NCBI GenBank assembly: GCA_020850715.1 | Contig: JADZED010000071.1 | Location: 1-40,869 of the forward strand | From: Acidobacteriota bacterium | GTDB taxonomy: Bacteria; Acidobacteriota; Vicinamibacteria; Vicinamibacterales; CAVVIG01 | Direction: 5' to 3' | Length of the DNA stretch: 40,869 nucleotides | Shown here: piece after piece, positions 7,676 through 15,285 of the stretch | How the letters are laid out: every line of letters starts with the position of its first letter | Position numbering within the stretch: the stretch's first letter is position 1 | Notes under the pieces: generated by a model | Told to the model about the DNA's origin: nothing | Seen by the model: the letters and a program-made list of their open reading frames with translations, nothing else | Database searches by the model: none | Made by a program: the position numbers and the translations under genes

Positions 7676-8911
7676 CTAGGTGTCCCGCTCAGCCAGGTCG
7701 GGCACGGAGCACAGGCAGACGTCGCGCCCGCTGTGCCGCGCCAGGCGCCGGTCGGCCTCCCGCAACGTCTCGTCCCGCTTGCAGAAGCAGAACCGCAGGC
7801 TGGTCCGCCCCTCCCCGCTCGTCCGGTAGAAGCTGCTGCCCGGCACCGCCGCCACGCCGATCTCCTGCACGAGATAACGGGCGAACTCGACGTCGTCGGC
7901 GGCATGGAAGCCCGCGATGTCCGTCATGACGTAATAGGCGCCCTCCGGCACGTGACACGAGAAGCGGTGATGCCCGAGAATCTCCAGCAGCAGGTCACGC
8001 CGGCGGCGATACCCGGCCGCCAGCTCGGCGTAGTACGCATCGGGCAGGCCGAGCGCCACCGCGCCCGCCTCCTGCAGCGGCGCCGGCGCGCCGACGGTGA
8101 GGAAGTCGTGCACCTTGCGGATCGCAGCGGTGAGCGCGGGCGGCGCGATCGTCCAGCCGACCCGCCAGCCGGTGAGGCTGTAGGTCTTCGACAGCCCGTT
8201 GATCGTGATGGTGCGATCCGCCATCCCGTCGATCGTCGCGATCGGCACGTGACGGCGGCCGTCGTAGACGATGTGCTCGTAGATCTCGTCGGCAATCGCG
8301 ATCGCGTCCCACTTGCGGCACAGCGCGGCAATCGTCTCGAGCTCCGCGCGCGAGAACACCTTGCCGGTCGGATTGTTCGGCGTGTTGATGATGATGGCCC
8401 GCGTGCGGTCGGTGAACGAGGCGGCGAGCTCGCCGGGATCGAACCACCAGGGGCCGGACGCGGCCGGCCCGGCCGGCGCGTGCAACGCGACGAAGCGGGG
8501 CGTCGCGCCCGACAGGATCGCGTCCGGCCCGTAGTTCTCGTAGAACGGCTCGAAGACCACGACCTCGTCGCCGGGATCGACGATCGCCATCATGGCGGCC
8601 ATCATCGCCTCGGTGGATCCGCAGCACACGGTGACCTGTGCGTCGGCGTCGACCCTCAGCCCGTGGCGGCGCGTGAACTCGCGCGCGATCGCCTCGCGCA
8701 GCCTCTGCGCTCCCCAGGTGACGGCGTACTGGTTGAGGTCGGCGGCAATCGCCGCGCGCGCCGCTTCCTTGATGGCCGCCGGCGCGGGGAAATCGGGAAA
8801 GCCCTGCGAGAGGTTGACGGCGCCGTGCCGCTGGCTCAGGCGCGTCATCTCGCGGATCACCGACTCGGTGAACTGCGTGGCGCGCTTCGATCCGGTGAGC
8901 TTCGACACCAT
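7676..8911 (-). CDS. PLP-dependent class I/II aminotransferase
   Basis: 411 residues of the aspartate-aminotransferase fold type I. Seen: NLSQGFPDF near the N-terminus, NTPNNPTGKVF (the Asn-Pro-Thr-Gly loop), IADEIYEHIVYD with the cofactor Asp, NGLSKTYSLTGWRVGW with the Schiff-base Lys near residue 239, and SLRFCFCK with the carboxylate-binding Arg. The NLSQGFPDF start resembles kynurenine/glutamine or methionine aminotransferases (YbdL/KAT-like), which take an amino acid and a 2-oxo acid in the cytoplasm; the exact substrate cannot be fixed. Its ATG shares one base with the stop of the transglycosylase (TGATG), indicating translational coupling. A much longer open frame upstream to 10243 is rejected because it lies inside that gene. 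Confidence 0.93.
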   Translation of the reverse strand: MVSKLTGSKRATQFTESVIREMTRLSQRHGAVNLSQGFPDFPAPAAIKEAARAAIAADLNQYAVTWGAQRLREAIAREFTRRHGLRVDADAQVTVCCGSTEAMMAAMMAIVDPGDEVVVFEPFYENYGPDAILSGATPRFVALHAPAGPAASGPWWFDPGELAASFTDRTRAIIINTPNNPTGKVFSRAELETIAALCRKWDAIAIADEIYEHIVYDGRRHVPIATIDGMADRTITINGLSKTYSLTGWRVGWTIAPPALTAAIRKVHDFLTVGAPAPLQEAGAVALGLPDAYYAELAAGYRRRRDLLLEILGHHRFSCHVPEGAYYVMTDIAGFHAADDVEFARYLVQEIGVAAVPGSSFYRTSGEGRTSLRFCFCKRDETLREADRRLARHSGRDVCLCSVPDLAERDT

Positions 8912-11052
8912 CACCCTTGCGCGTCGGTGCGCGGCGTCGCGGCGTACAGCCGCCGATAGTCCTCCATCGTCCCGAGAATGCGCTTCACGTAGTTGGCGGT
9001 CTCCGGGAACGGGATGTCCTCGATGAACTCGTCCGGCGGCGCGTCGGGCGCCGCGGCTTTCCACCGCTCGACGCGGCGCTCTCCGGCATTGTAGCCGGCG
9101 AGCGCGTAGTGGGCGCCGCCGAACTGCCCGATCAGGTCGGCGAGATAGGCCGTGCCCATGTTCAGGTTGGCGTCGGCCGTCCTCAGGAGCGGGATCGAGA
9201 AGCGGCCGGCCAGCCGGAGCCGCTGGGCGTAGCGGCGGCCGGTCGCCGGCAGCAGCTGCATGAGGCCGTAGGCGTTGGCCGACGATCGGACCGCGGGATC
9301 GAAGTTCGACTCCTGCAGCACCAGCGCGGCGACCAGGTATGGGTCGAGCCTGCGCTGGCCGGCATAGCGCTGGATCTGCGGCCAGAACTGCAGCGGGTAC
9401 AGGATCCGCTGCAGCTCGACCGGCAGCGTGGATCCCGCGCCGGTCATGTACTGCGGGTACGCGCGCTTGACGGCATTGATGCCGGCGCGCAGGTCTCCCC
9501 GGCGATTGTCCGCGAACCCGAGCGTCGCCTGAAGCGCGGCCGAGTCGCCCCACGTCCGCTGCGCGTAGCGCAGCTCGTCGATCGCCTGGTCGTAGAGCTC
9601 CAGCGCGAGCAGGGCGCGGATTGTGCCCTGGTTGGGTGGCAGCGGGCTGCCCGCCGCCGGCTGCACGCGGGCCTCCGGCATGGGAGCCCGCTGCGCCGGG
9701 TCGAGACGCGGCGCGCCGAGCCGGCCGTAGTACGTGCTGCCGTAGTCGGCGACGAGCACCAGGTAGCGCGCCTGTGCGAGATCGACCTGCGCGAGCGCCT
9801 CGTGCGCGCGGCCGGACCAGTAGAGCCACGCCGGACGATAGTCGGAGCGGGGGAAGCTCGCGGCGGCGCCCTCGAAGAACCGGAACGCCTCGGCGTACTG
9901 CTCCCGCTTGTAGGCACGCCAGCCGATCTTCCACGCGGCGCGCTCCGCGAACCGCCCCGTCGGAAAGCGCGCGTACAGATCGCGCAGCACCGCGTCGGCG
10001 TTCGCGTCGTCGTCGACGACGATGTAGGCGGAGGCGAGATCGTTGAGGCCGGCTTCGGTCCAGCGATCGGTCGGGAACAGCTCCGCGAGCCGCCTGGTCG
10101 CGTGGATGGCAGCAGTGTCGGCCTGGAGCGCGCGCAGCGCCTGCGCGTAGTGGTATAGCGCTTCGCTGCGATACGGACTGCTGTCGGCCAGGCGTTTGAG
10201 CGCGTCGCGGGCAATCCGCGTTCGCCCGAGACGAAGATCGCACTCGGCCAGACGTAGCGCGACGAGCGCACGGCGCTCACCGGCGGCTGCCGGGCGCAGC
10301 GCCTCGAACGCCGCGCGCGCGTCCCGGTACCGCCGCGCGGCGAACAGCCGCTCGGCCCGCGCCGTCTCCCGCACGGCGCGCGGCGAGCCGGCGGTGAGGG
10401 CGGGGCGCCCGGGCAGCGAGGCGAGCGCGTCACGCGCGTCGTCTGCGCGCTCGGCGGTGGGATAGTCGAAGTAGACGTGCGAGTACGCCTCGAGCGCCTT
10501 CGCCGTGTCGCCCGACAGGCGCGAGGTCTCGCCGAGCCGTGCCCACATTTCCGCCGGGTCGGCGGAGGGACCCGCCGCCAGACGCTCATAGAGCTTCGCG
10601 GCACCGGCGAAATCGCCCGCCGCCTGGCGGCTCTCGGCCTCGCGGATCGCACCGGCCTCGGCGAGGTAGCCGACGGGAGCCTCGCGATTCAATCGCTGGA
10701 ACGTCGCGAGCGCATCGGCGGGCCGTGCGAGGTGCAGTTGGGCGACCCCCATGAAGTAGGTGACGTACGCGCCAAGCGGCCCCGACGCGAGATCCGGACG
10801 CGAGAGGATGTCGATTGCCGCGGCGTCGTTCGACGCATTCATCAGCTTCAGCGCGATCGGCAGTTCGGCGGGCGAAGCCTCCGGCGACGGCTCCGGGACC
10901 ATCCAGAAATCGGATAGCTGCGCGGGCACCGCCGGGTGGCTGGTCGGGACGAGCCCGGGCGGGGCGCCTGCGCGCGGCGCCTGCGCGGACGGCACGGCGG
11001 CCGGCGCGGCGGACAGACAGGCGGCGAGGAGGATGGCGACAGCCCTGCGCAT
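8911..11052 (-). CDS. Soluble lytic murein transglycosylase (Slt70-like) with TPR-type repeats
   Basis: 713 residues. A signal peptide (about 1-24, Ala-rich core) exports it to the periplasm. Residues about 40-530 are Ala/Leu/Tyr-rich helical repeats like the superhelical ring of Slt70. The C-terminal SLT domain has ALVLQESNFDP with the catalytic Glu near 581, YGLMQLLPATG, and NMGTAYL...YALAGYNAG. The enzyme should cleave the MurNAc-GlcNAc bond of peptidoglycan to give 1,6-anhydro ends. It follows the GAF-like gene by 33 bp and overlaps the aminotransferase by one base, so three genes may be co-transcribed. Confidence 0.92.
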   Translation of the reverse strand: MRRAVAILLAACLSAAPAAVPSAQAPRAGAPPGLVPTSHPAVPAQLSDFWMVPEPSPEASPAELPIALKLMNASNDAAAIDILSRPDLASGPLGAYVTYFMGVAQLHLARPADALATFQRLNREAPVGYLAEAGAIREAESRQAAGDFAGAAKLYERLAAGPSADPAEMWARLGETSRLSGDTAKALEAYSHVYFDYPTAERADDARDALASLPGRPALTAGSPRAVRETARAERLFAARRYRDARAAFEALRPAAAGERRALVALRLAECDLRLGRTRIARDALKRLADSSPYRSEALYHYAQALRALQADTAAIHATRRLAELFPTDRWTEAGLNDLASAYIVVDDDANADAVLRDLYARFPTGRFAERAAWKIGWRAYKREQYAEAFRFFEGAAASFPRSDYRPAWLYWSGRAHEALAQVDLAQARYLVLVADYGSTYYGRLGAPRLDPAQRAPMPEARVQPAAGSPLPPNQGTIRALLALELYDQAIDELRYAQRTWGDSAALQATLGFADNRRGDLRAGINAVKRAYPQYMTGAGSTLPVELQRILYPLQFWPQIQRYAGQRRLDPYLVAALVLQESNFDPAVRSSANAYGLMQLLPATGRRYAQRLRLAGRFSIPLLRTADANLNMGTAYLADLIGQFGGAHYALAGYNAGERRVERWKAAAPDAPPDEFIEDIPFPETANYVKRILGTMEDYRRLYAATPRTDAQG

Positions 11053-11085
11053 GTTCCTCCGGCGGCCCGCCGCGCGGGCCGCGCG

Positions 11086-12105
11086 TCAGGCGATCTCCAG
11101 CAGCGCGGCGTCGCCGTCGGCGAGCGTCCGCACCAGCTCGGCGTGGAAGTAATCGTGCCGCCGCCCCACGCCGGGCGGCACCCGCTGCTCGTAGAGCGCG
11201 CGGGCGCGGGCGATCTCGGCGCCGAGCCGCGTCGCGAGATCGCGCTCGCGACGGCCGGCGACGACCTCGGGCTCGTGGTACAGCTTGATCTCCGCGACCA
11301 GGAGCCGGGCGTAGCGATGCGCGGCCGCGTCGGCGTCGGACGAGTCGGCGACCGACCGAGCCGCGCGGCTCCTGATGGGGTCGGCGGACGTCCGGCCGAG
11401 CTGCGCGGCCCGGAACGCGGTGATCGCTTCGAGGCATCGCGCACCGAAGCGCGCCAGAATCTCGACGCGGTCCGGCCAGCCCGCATCGGGCGCGCCGTCG
11501 AACCCTTCGTCGGCGTACAGCACCGCCACAGGCTGGCCGCCGACCGTGAGCGGCGCCGCCATGGCCCGCGCGCCCTCGGGCAGCGACGCGACGAGCGGCG
11601 CGTTGAGGCCGCACCGGGGCGCGCCGGCGGCCAACGCCTCAGCGACGACTCCGGCCTCGTGGCGCGCGACGTGAATCGCCGGCGCCGCGTCGAAGCTCTG
11701 AGGGAAGCCGACGAACCGCCAGGGAGTGATCGCCTCGCCGCGGACGAGCAGCACGGCGGCGCGCGACGCCTCGTGCGCCGCCGCGGCAGCCAGCGTGTCG
11801 AGCACTTCGGCCAGCGAGTGCGCGGCACCGATCGCGCGTACGCCCTCGAGGGTGCGGCCGATCGAAGGGCCGCCGCCGGGCGGCGGCATCGAAAGGGCGG
11901 CCAGTCGATCGCGGTCCGCGGCGGCCCGGTCGCGCTCGGTCGCCAGCTCGTCGCGCTCGGCGGCGATCCGATCGCGTTCGGCCGCGATCCTCTCGCGTTC
12001 CCCGCGCGCGGCGCCGGCAATCTCGTCCGCCGCGACGCGCACGCCGGCCGCCAGCCGGTCGTTCAGCGCCTCGAGCGCACGGCTCAGCGTATCGTCGAAC
12101 GTCAT
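11086..12105 (-). CDS. GAF-like domain protein with N-terminal coiled coil
   Basis: 339 residues, no signal peptide. Residues about 30-70 are a charged, heptad-like coiled coil built on repeats of the RIAAERD type. The middle (about 80-215) looks like a GAF sensor domain: IGAAHSLAEVLDTLAAAAA opening, AVLLVRGE strand, and GGQPVAVLYADEG closing strand. The C-terminal ~100 residues contain RYARLLVAEIKLYHEPEVV, a helical stretch of unknown family. No kinase, cyclase or HTH domain is attached, so it may be a stand-alone sensor or scaffold. It is divergent from tmRNA and heads the run with the transglycosylase and aminotransferase. GAF assignment is moderate, from fold pattern only. Confidence 0.75.
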   Translation of the reverse strand: MTFDDTLSRALEALNDRLAAGVRVAADEIAGAARGERERIAAERDRIAAERDELATERDRAAADRDRLAALSMPPPGGGPSIGRTLEGVRAIGAAHSLAEVLDTLAAAAAHEASRAAVLLVRGEAITPWRFVGFPQSFDAAPAIHVARHEAGVVAEALAAGAPRCGLNAPLVASLPEGARAMAAPLTVGGQPVAVLYADEGFDGAPDAGWPDRVEILARFGARCLEAITAFRAAQLGRTSADPIRSRAARSVADSSDADAAAHRYARLLVAEIKLYHEPEVVAGRRERDLATRLGAEIARARALYEQRVPPGVGRRHDYFHAELVRTLADGDAALLEIA

Positions 12106-12136
12106 GGGAGTGCGCCGCCTCCGATCGTGCGCGCGG

Positions 12137-12158
12137 GCGGGCGGCGGCCGCCGCCCGC
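12137..12158. promoter_or_regulatory. 22-bp perfect GC palindrome upstream of the GAF-like gene
   Basis: Two 11-base arms (GCGGGCGGCGG and its complement) with no spacer, between the GAF-like gene and tmRNA. It shares its outer half-site with the palindromes at 6675-6700 and 24893-24921. Operator, hairpin or dispersed repeat cannot be told apart. Confidence 0.45.
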
Positions 12159-12207
12159 GGCGAACCTACGGCCAGGCCGTGAGACGCCCGGAAGGCATAT
12201 TATCCGA

Positions 12208-12213
12208 TACAAT
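12208..12213 (+). promoter_or_regulatory. -10 box TACAAT of the tmRNA gene
   Basis: TACAAT 24 bp before the tmRNA 5' end, leaving room for a short 5' leader removed by RNase P. The surrounding AT-rich island (about 12195-12213) also reads GATAAT on the minus strand, so divergent promoters for the GAF-like gene may overlap here. No clear -35. Confidence 0.55.
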
Positions 12214-12237
12214 AGGGTCCTCGGGTCTCTCTGTCCT

Positions 12238-12588
12238 GGGGGCGACCAGTTTCGACGGGGGTTGATGATCGACGGATGCGCTGCCGAGCTCCACTGACTC
12301 GTAAATCCGGTGGACAACACAACTGCGGACACGCAGCTCGCTCTCGCAGCCTAATAACCTGTGAGCGTTCGCCCCGGTCAACCTGCGGGCCGGGGATCGA
12401 ATGTCATTCAGCAGGCTGGTCGGCGCCGGTGGTCCCTGACGGCGGCGGCGAGATCTTCAGGGACTAGCGGCCGGCGGTTTTCGCCGCACCTTCACGCCGG
12501 GCGCGAAACTCCAGGAGCGGCTACGCAGCGTAGCAGGCCATCGATCTTAAGCCTTCGGACGGGGGTGCGAATCCCCCCGCCTCCACCA
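12238..12588 (+). ncRNA. ssrA: Transfer-messenger RNA (tmRNA, ssrA), trans-translation
   Basis: One-piece tmRNA of about 351 nt that rescues stalled ribosomes and tags nascent proteins for proteolysis. The 5' end GGGGGCGACC then AGTTTCGACGG is the conserved tRNA-like D-arm region. The 3' end has a T-arm with GGGTGCGAATCCCCC, then CGCCTCC-A-CCA. GGGGGCG (12238-12244) pairs with CGCCTCC (12578-12584) as a 7-bp acceptor stem including one G-U. The tag frame ends at TAA-TAA (12352-12357) and reads ...VDNTTADTQLALAA, with the typical hydrophobic ALAA degron; the resume codon is at 12301-12310, probably within the first three codons. Flanked by a TACAAT promoter and a downstream hairpin. Confidence 0.97.
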
Positions 12589-12592
12589 GTCA

Positions 12593-12619
12593 ACCCGCGA
12601 TGGGCCGCTCCGCGCGGGT
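12593..12619. terminator. Hairpin between tmRNA and the convergent 12630-13517 gene
   Basis: ACCCGCG and CGCGGGT arms (7 bp) with a 13-nt loop start 5 nt after the tmRNA CCA. It could end both convergent transcripts. No T-run, so intrinsic termination is uncertain. Confidence 0.4.
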
Positions 12620-12629
12620 CGAAGCGGGG

Positions 12630-13517
12630 CTACCTCGACGCCACGCTGTACCTGATCAGCACCTCTTCCACGAACTCCGCGGCGATCCGCTCCCCGGGCC
12701 GCGTGAAGACCGCCGTCACCACCGTCAGGCTGCCCTCGCGACGCTCGGCGACCTCGACCGGCGGTCCGAGCGCACGCTCGACCTCGTCGCGCCGCATGCC
12801 TTTCCAGAGCCGTTCGTCCGCCGCCGCACCGGCGGGGGCCGGCGATGCCTCGCCCGGGAACTCGACGTACTCGCGCAGGATGGCGATCAGATCCTCGGGG
12901 CTGAAGTTCGCGGGGACCGCGTCGGCGTAGCGGATGTTGAACCGCGACCCGCCCCGCAGCCGCTCGGCGGCCACGCGCGCCTTGCGCGCTTCTTCGGCCT
13001 CGATGCGCAGCGCCTCGATGCGCCGGTTCTCGCGCTCCCGGTCGCGGCGCACCTCATCGAGCTCGCGCTGGAGCTGGCGCCGGCGGCGCGCGTCGGGCTC
13101 GTCGCGGACGCGGACCTCGAGGTCCTTCTCGCGCTGCGACTTCTGCATCAGCGGAATACTGACGGTCGTGCCGTAGTCGTCTCCAAACGTGCCGTAGCCG
13201 CCGCCCCCGAGCTGGACTTCGACGAGATCCTTCTTCACTTTCACGAGCGTGACCGTGGCCGATTCCCCCGCCCGGATGGCGGAGCCGTAGTCCTTCAGAC
13301 GCTCGCCGTGGCGCCGGAAATCGAGGGGGCGCTCGCCGCCGGCGTGGACGTCGACGCCGTCGGAAGTGCCCGGCATGTCGATCTTCACCACGACCCGCTG
13401 CCCTTCGAAGTACGATCGCAGCGCCGCCTCGTCCTGGGCGAAGGCCGGCGATCCGGCCGCGAGCGCGGCCAGTATCCCGATGCCCGCGGCGCGGCGCGCC
13501 GGTGTGCGGTGCCCCAT
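12630..13517 (-). CDS. Exported coiled-coil protein with SmpA/BamE-like C-terminal motif
   Basis: 295 residues from the ATG at 13517, chosen because GGGAGG lies just upstream and a Sec signal (ILAALAAGSPAFAQ) follows directly; a longer in-frame start at 13595 would bury the signal. Residues about 30-125 form an unrecognised beta-rich domain (QRVVVKIDMPGTSDGVDV...). Residues about 145-210 are a strongly charged Arg/Glu coiled coil. The C-terminal part has LWKGMRRDEVERALGPP, which resembles the GMT-x-x-EV-x-x-x-LG-x-P motif of SmpA/OmlA (BamE) domains. Likely periplasmic or envelope-associated; no function can be assigned. Divergent from the acyl-CoA ligase with a 58-bp gap. Confidence 0.78.
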   Translation of the reverse strand: MGHRTPARRAAGIGILAALAAGSPAFAQDEAALRSYFEGQRVVVKIDMPGTSDGVDVHAGGERPLDFRRHGERLKDYGSAIRAGESATVTLVKVKKDLVEVQLGGGGYGTFGDDYGTTVSIPLMQKSQREKDLEVRVRDEPDARRRRQLQRELDEVRRDRERENRRIEALRIEAEEARKARVAAERLRGGSRFNIRYADAVPANFSPEDLIAILREYVEFPGEASPAPAGAAADERLWKGMRRDEVERALGPPVEVAERREGSLTVVTAVFTRPGERIAAEFVEEVLIRYSVASR

Positions 13518-13575
13518 ACGTACCTCCCTATCGGCGCCACCTTCGTGCGGCAGTAGAAGGGCGGGACGACGACTG

Positions 13576-15198
13576 ATGACTGGCGACTGGCTCAATCACT
13601 ACGACTACTGGGTCCGCCCGCACCTGAACTATCCCCAGAGGCCGCTGCACGAGATCCTCTCGACCGCCGCGGTCGAGTTCGGCGATCGGCCGGCCACGAT
13701 GTTCCTCGGCGCGACGCTGACGTTCCGCGAGCTGAAAATCCGCGCCGACCGTCTGGCCGCCGCGCTGGCGCGTCGCGGCATCGCGGCAGGGGATCGCGTC
13801 GGCATCATGCTGCCCAACTGCCCGCAGTACATCATCAGCGCGTTCGCGATCCTGCGGCTCGGCGCGATGGTCGTCAACGTGAATCCGGGCTACACGCCGC
13901 GGGAAGCGCTCGGCATCGCCGCCGACTCGGGCATGCGCGCGATCGTCACGCTGGTCGGCCTGGCGCCGCTCGCCCTGGGACTGAAGCACACCTCTGCGGT
14001 GGAGCTGGTCGTCCTGACATCGCTCGAGGAGTACTCCGCGGCCCCCGCGCGCGCCGGACGGGTCGACGGCGCCGAGACGCTGGCCGATCTGATCAGCGAC
14101 GCGCCGGCGGGCGACCTGCCGCCGGCCGACATCGATCCGGACCAGGCGGCGGTGCTGCAGTACACCAGCGGCACGACCGGCCAGCCGAAGGGCGCGATGC
14201 TGACGCACGCCAACCTGTTCGCCAACGTCGTGCAGACCGCGACCTTCATGTACGCCTCGCCTCCCGACGAGGAACGCTACCTGCTGGTCATCCCGCTCTT
14301 CCACATCTACGCCTTCACGGTCGGGATGTTGAAGGGGCTCTGGATCGGCGCTTCCCAGATGCTGATGCCGAAGTACGACGTCGAGCAGACGCTGGCCGCG
14401 ATCCGCGACTTCCGGCCGACGTATGTTCCGGCGGTGCCCACCGTGTTCCTCTCGCTGCTCGCCCATCCGCGCGTCCGCGAGTTCGGCCTCGATCGCGTGC
14501 GGCTGTTCAACACCGGGGGCGCGCCCTGCCCGATCGAGCTGTTCGCGCGCTGGGAGGCCGCCACGGGCCGGCCGCTCAACCAGGGTTATGGGCTGTCGGA
14601 GGCCTCGCCGGTCACGCACAGCAGCCCGCTGCTCGCGCGCCGCCGCCCGGGGACGATCGGGCTGCCCGTGCCGGACACCGCCATGAAGATCGTGGATCTC
14701 GACACCGGCACGCGCGAGCTGCCGGCCGGCGAAACCGGAGAGCTGTGCGTCGCCGGTCCGCAGGTGATGAAGGGCTACTGGAACCGCCCGCGCGAGACCG
14801 CCGCCGTCCTGCGCGCTGACGCCGCCGGGCGGATCTGGCTGCGCACCGGCGACATCGCGCGGGTCGACGCCGACGGCTTCACCACGATCGTGCAGCGCAA
14901 AGACGACCTGATCATCGTCGACGGCTTCAACGTGTACCCGTCGGAGGTCGAGGCCGTGCTCGCCGCGCACCCGGAGGTCCGCCTCGCCGCCGCGATCGGC
15001 GTGCCCGATCGGTATCACGGCGAGGTCGTGAAAGCCTTCGTGGTCGCCGCGCCGGGCGCGTCGGCGGCGCCGGAGGAGCTCGTCGCCCACTGCCGCGCGC
15101 GACTCGCCGCATTCAAGGTGCCGCGGGAGATCGAGCTCCGCGACTCGCTCCCGATGAACGCGGCCGGGAAGATCCTCTACCGGGACTTGAGGAATTGA
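13576..15198 (+). CDS. Long-chain acyl-CoA ligase (AMP-forming, FadD-like)
   Basis: 540 residues of the adenylate-forming superfamily, cytoplasmic or membrane-peripheral, converting a fatty acid, ATP and CoA to acyl-CoA via an acyl-AMP. Motifs in order: YTSGTTGQPKGAML (P-loop-like A3), GYGLSEASPVTH (A5), LRTGDIARVDADGF (A7), QRKDDLIIVDGFNVYPSEVE (A8 hinge) and the C-terminal AAGKILYRDL with the catalytic Lys (A10). The hinge and domain order match FadD-type long-chain ligases better than acetyl-CoA synthetases; chain length specificity is not readable. The open frame extends upstream to 13366, but the ATG at 13576 gives the standard family N-terminus. No other beta-oxidation genes are in the window. 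Confidence 0.92.
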   Translation: MTGDWLNHYDYWVRPHLNYPQRPLHEILSTAAVEFGDRPATMFLGATLTFRELKIRADRLAAALARRGIAAGDRVGIMLPNCPQYIISAFAILRLGAMVVNVNPGYTPREALGIAADSGMRAIVTLVGLAPLALGLKHTSAVELVVLTSLEEYSAAPARAGRVDGAETLADLISDAPAGDLPPADIDPDQAAVLQYTSGTTGQPKGAMLTHANLFANVVQTATFMYASPPDEERYLLVIPLFHIYAFTVGMLKGLWIGASQMLMPKYDVEQTLAAIRDFRPTYVPAVPTVFLSLLAHPRVREFGLDRVRLFNTGGAPCPIELFARWEAATGRPLNQGYGLSEASPVTHSSPLLARRRPGTIGLPVPDTAMKIVDLDTGTRELPAGETGELCVAGPQVMKGYWNRPRETAAVLRADAAGRIWLRTGDIARVDADGFTTIVQRKDDLIIVDGFNVYPSEVEAVLAAHPEVRLAAAIGVPDRYHGEVVKAFVVAAPGASAAPEELVAHCRARLAAFKVPREIELRDSLPMNAAGKILYRDLRN

Positions 15199-15246
15199 GG
15201 ATTCGCACGGCCCCGCTGCGGTGAGGACGTTCCCCGGCCGACCGGC

Positions 15247-15252
15247 TACAAT
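15247..15252 (+). promoter_or_regulatory. -10 box TACAAT for the amidase operon
   Basis: TACAAT 30 bp before the TTG start at 15283. The downstream half of the box is also the left arm of the 15249-15285 inverted repeat. No -35 match. Confidence 0.5.
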
Positions 15253-15285
15253 GGGAGCGCTCAGAAGCTCGAGATTCTCCCATTG
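15249..15285. promoter_or_regulatory. Inverted repeat linking the -10 box to the amidase start codon
   Basis: CAATGGGAG (15249-15257) and CTCCCATTG (15277-15285), a perfect 9-bp inverted repeat with a 19-nt spacer. The right arm contains the TTG start codon; the left arm overlaps the -10 box. Confidence 0.45.

Noticed and set aside
7676..10243. 855-residue extended aminotransferase
   Set aside because: The extra N-terminus overlaps the lytic transglycosylase; the family start and TGATG junction fix 8911.
12589..12640. Genomic island attached at the tmRNA 3' end
   Set aside because: No integrase, no repeated tmRNA end segment and normal neighbouring genes.
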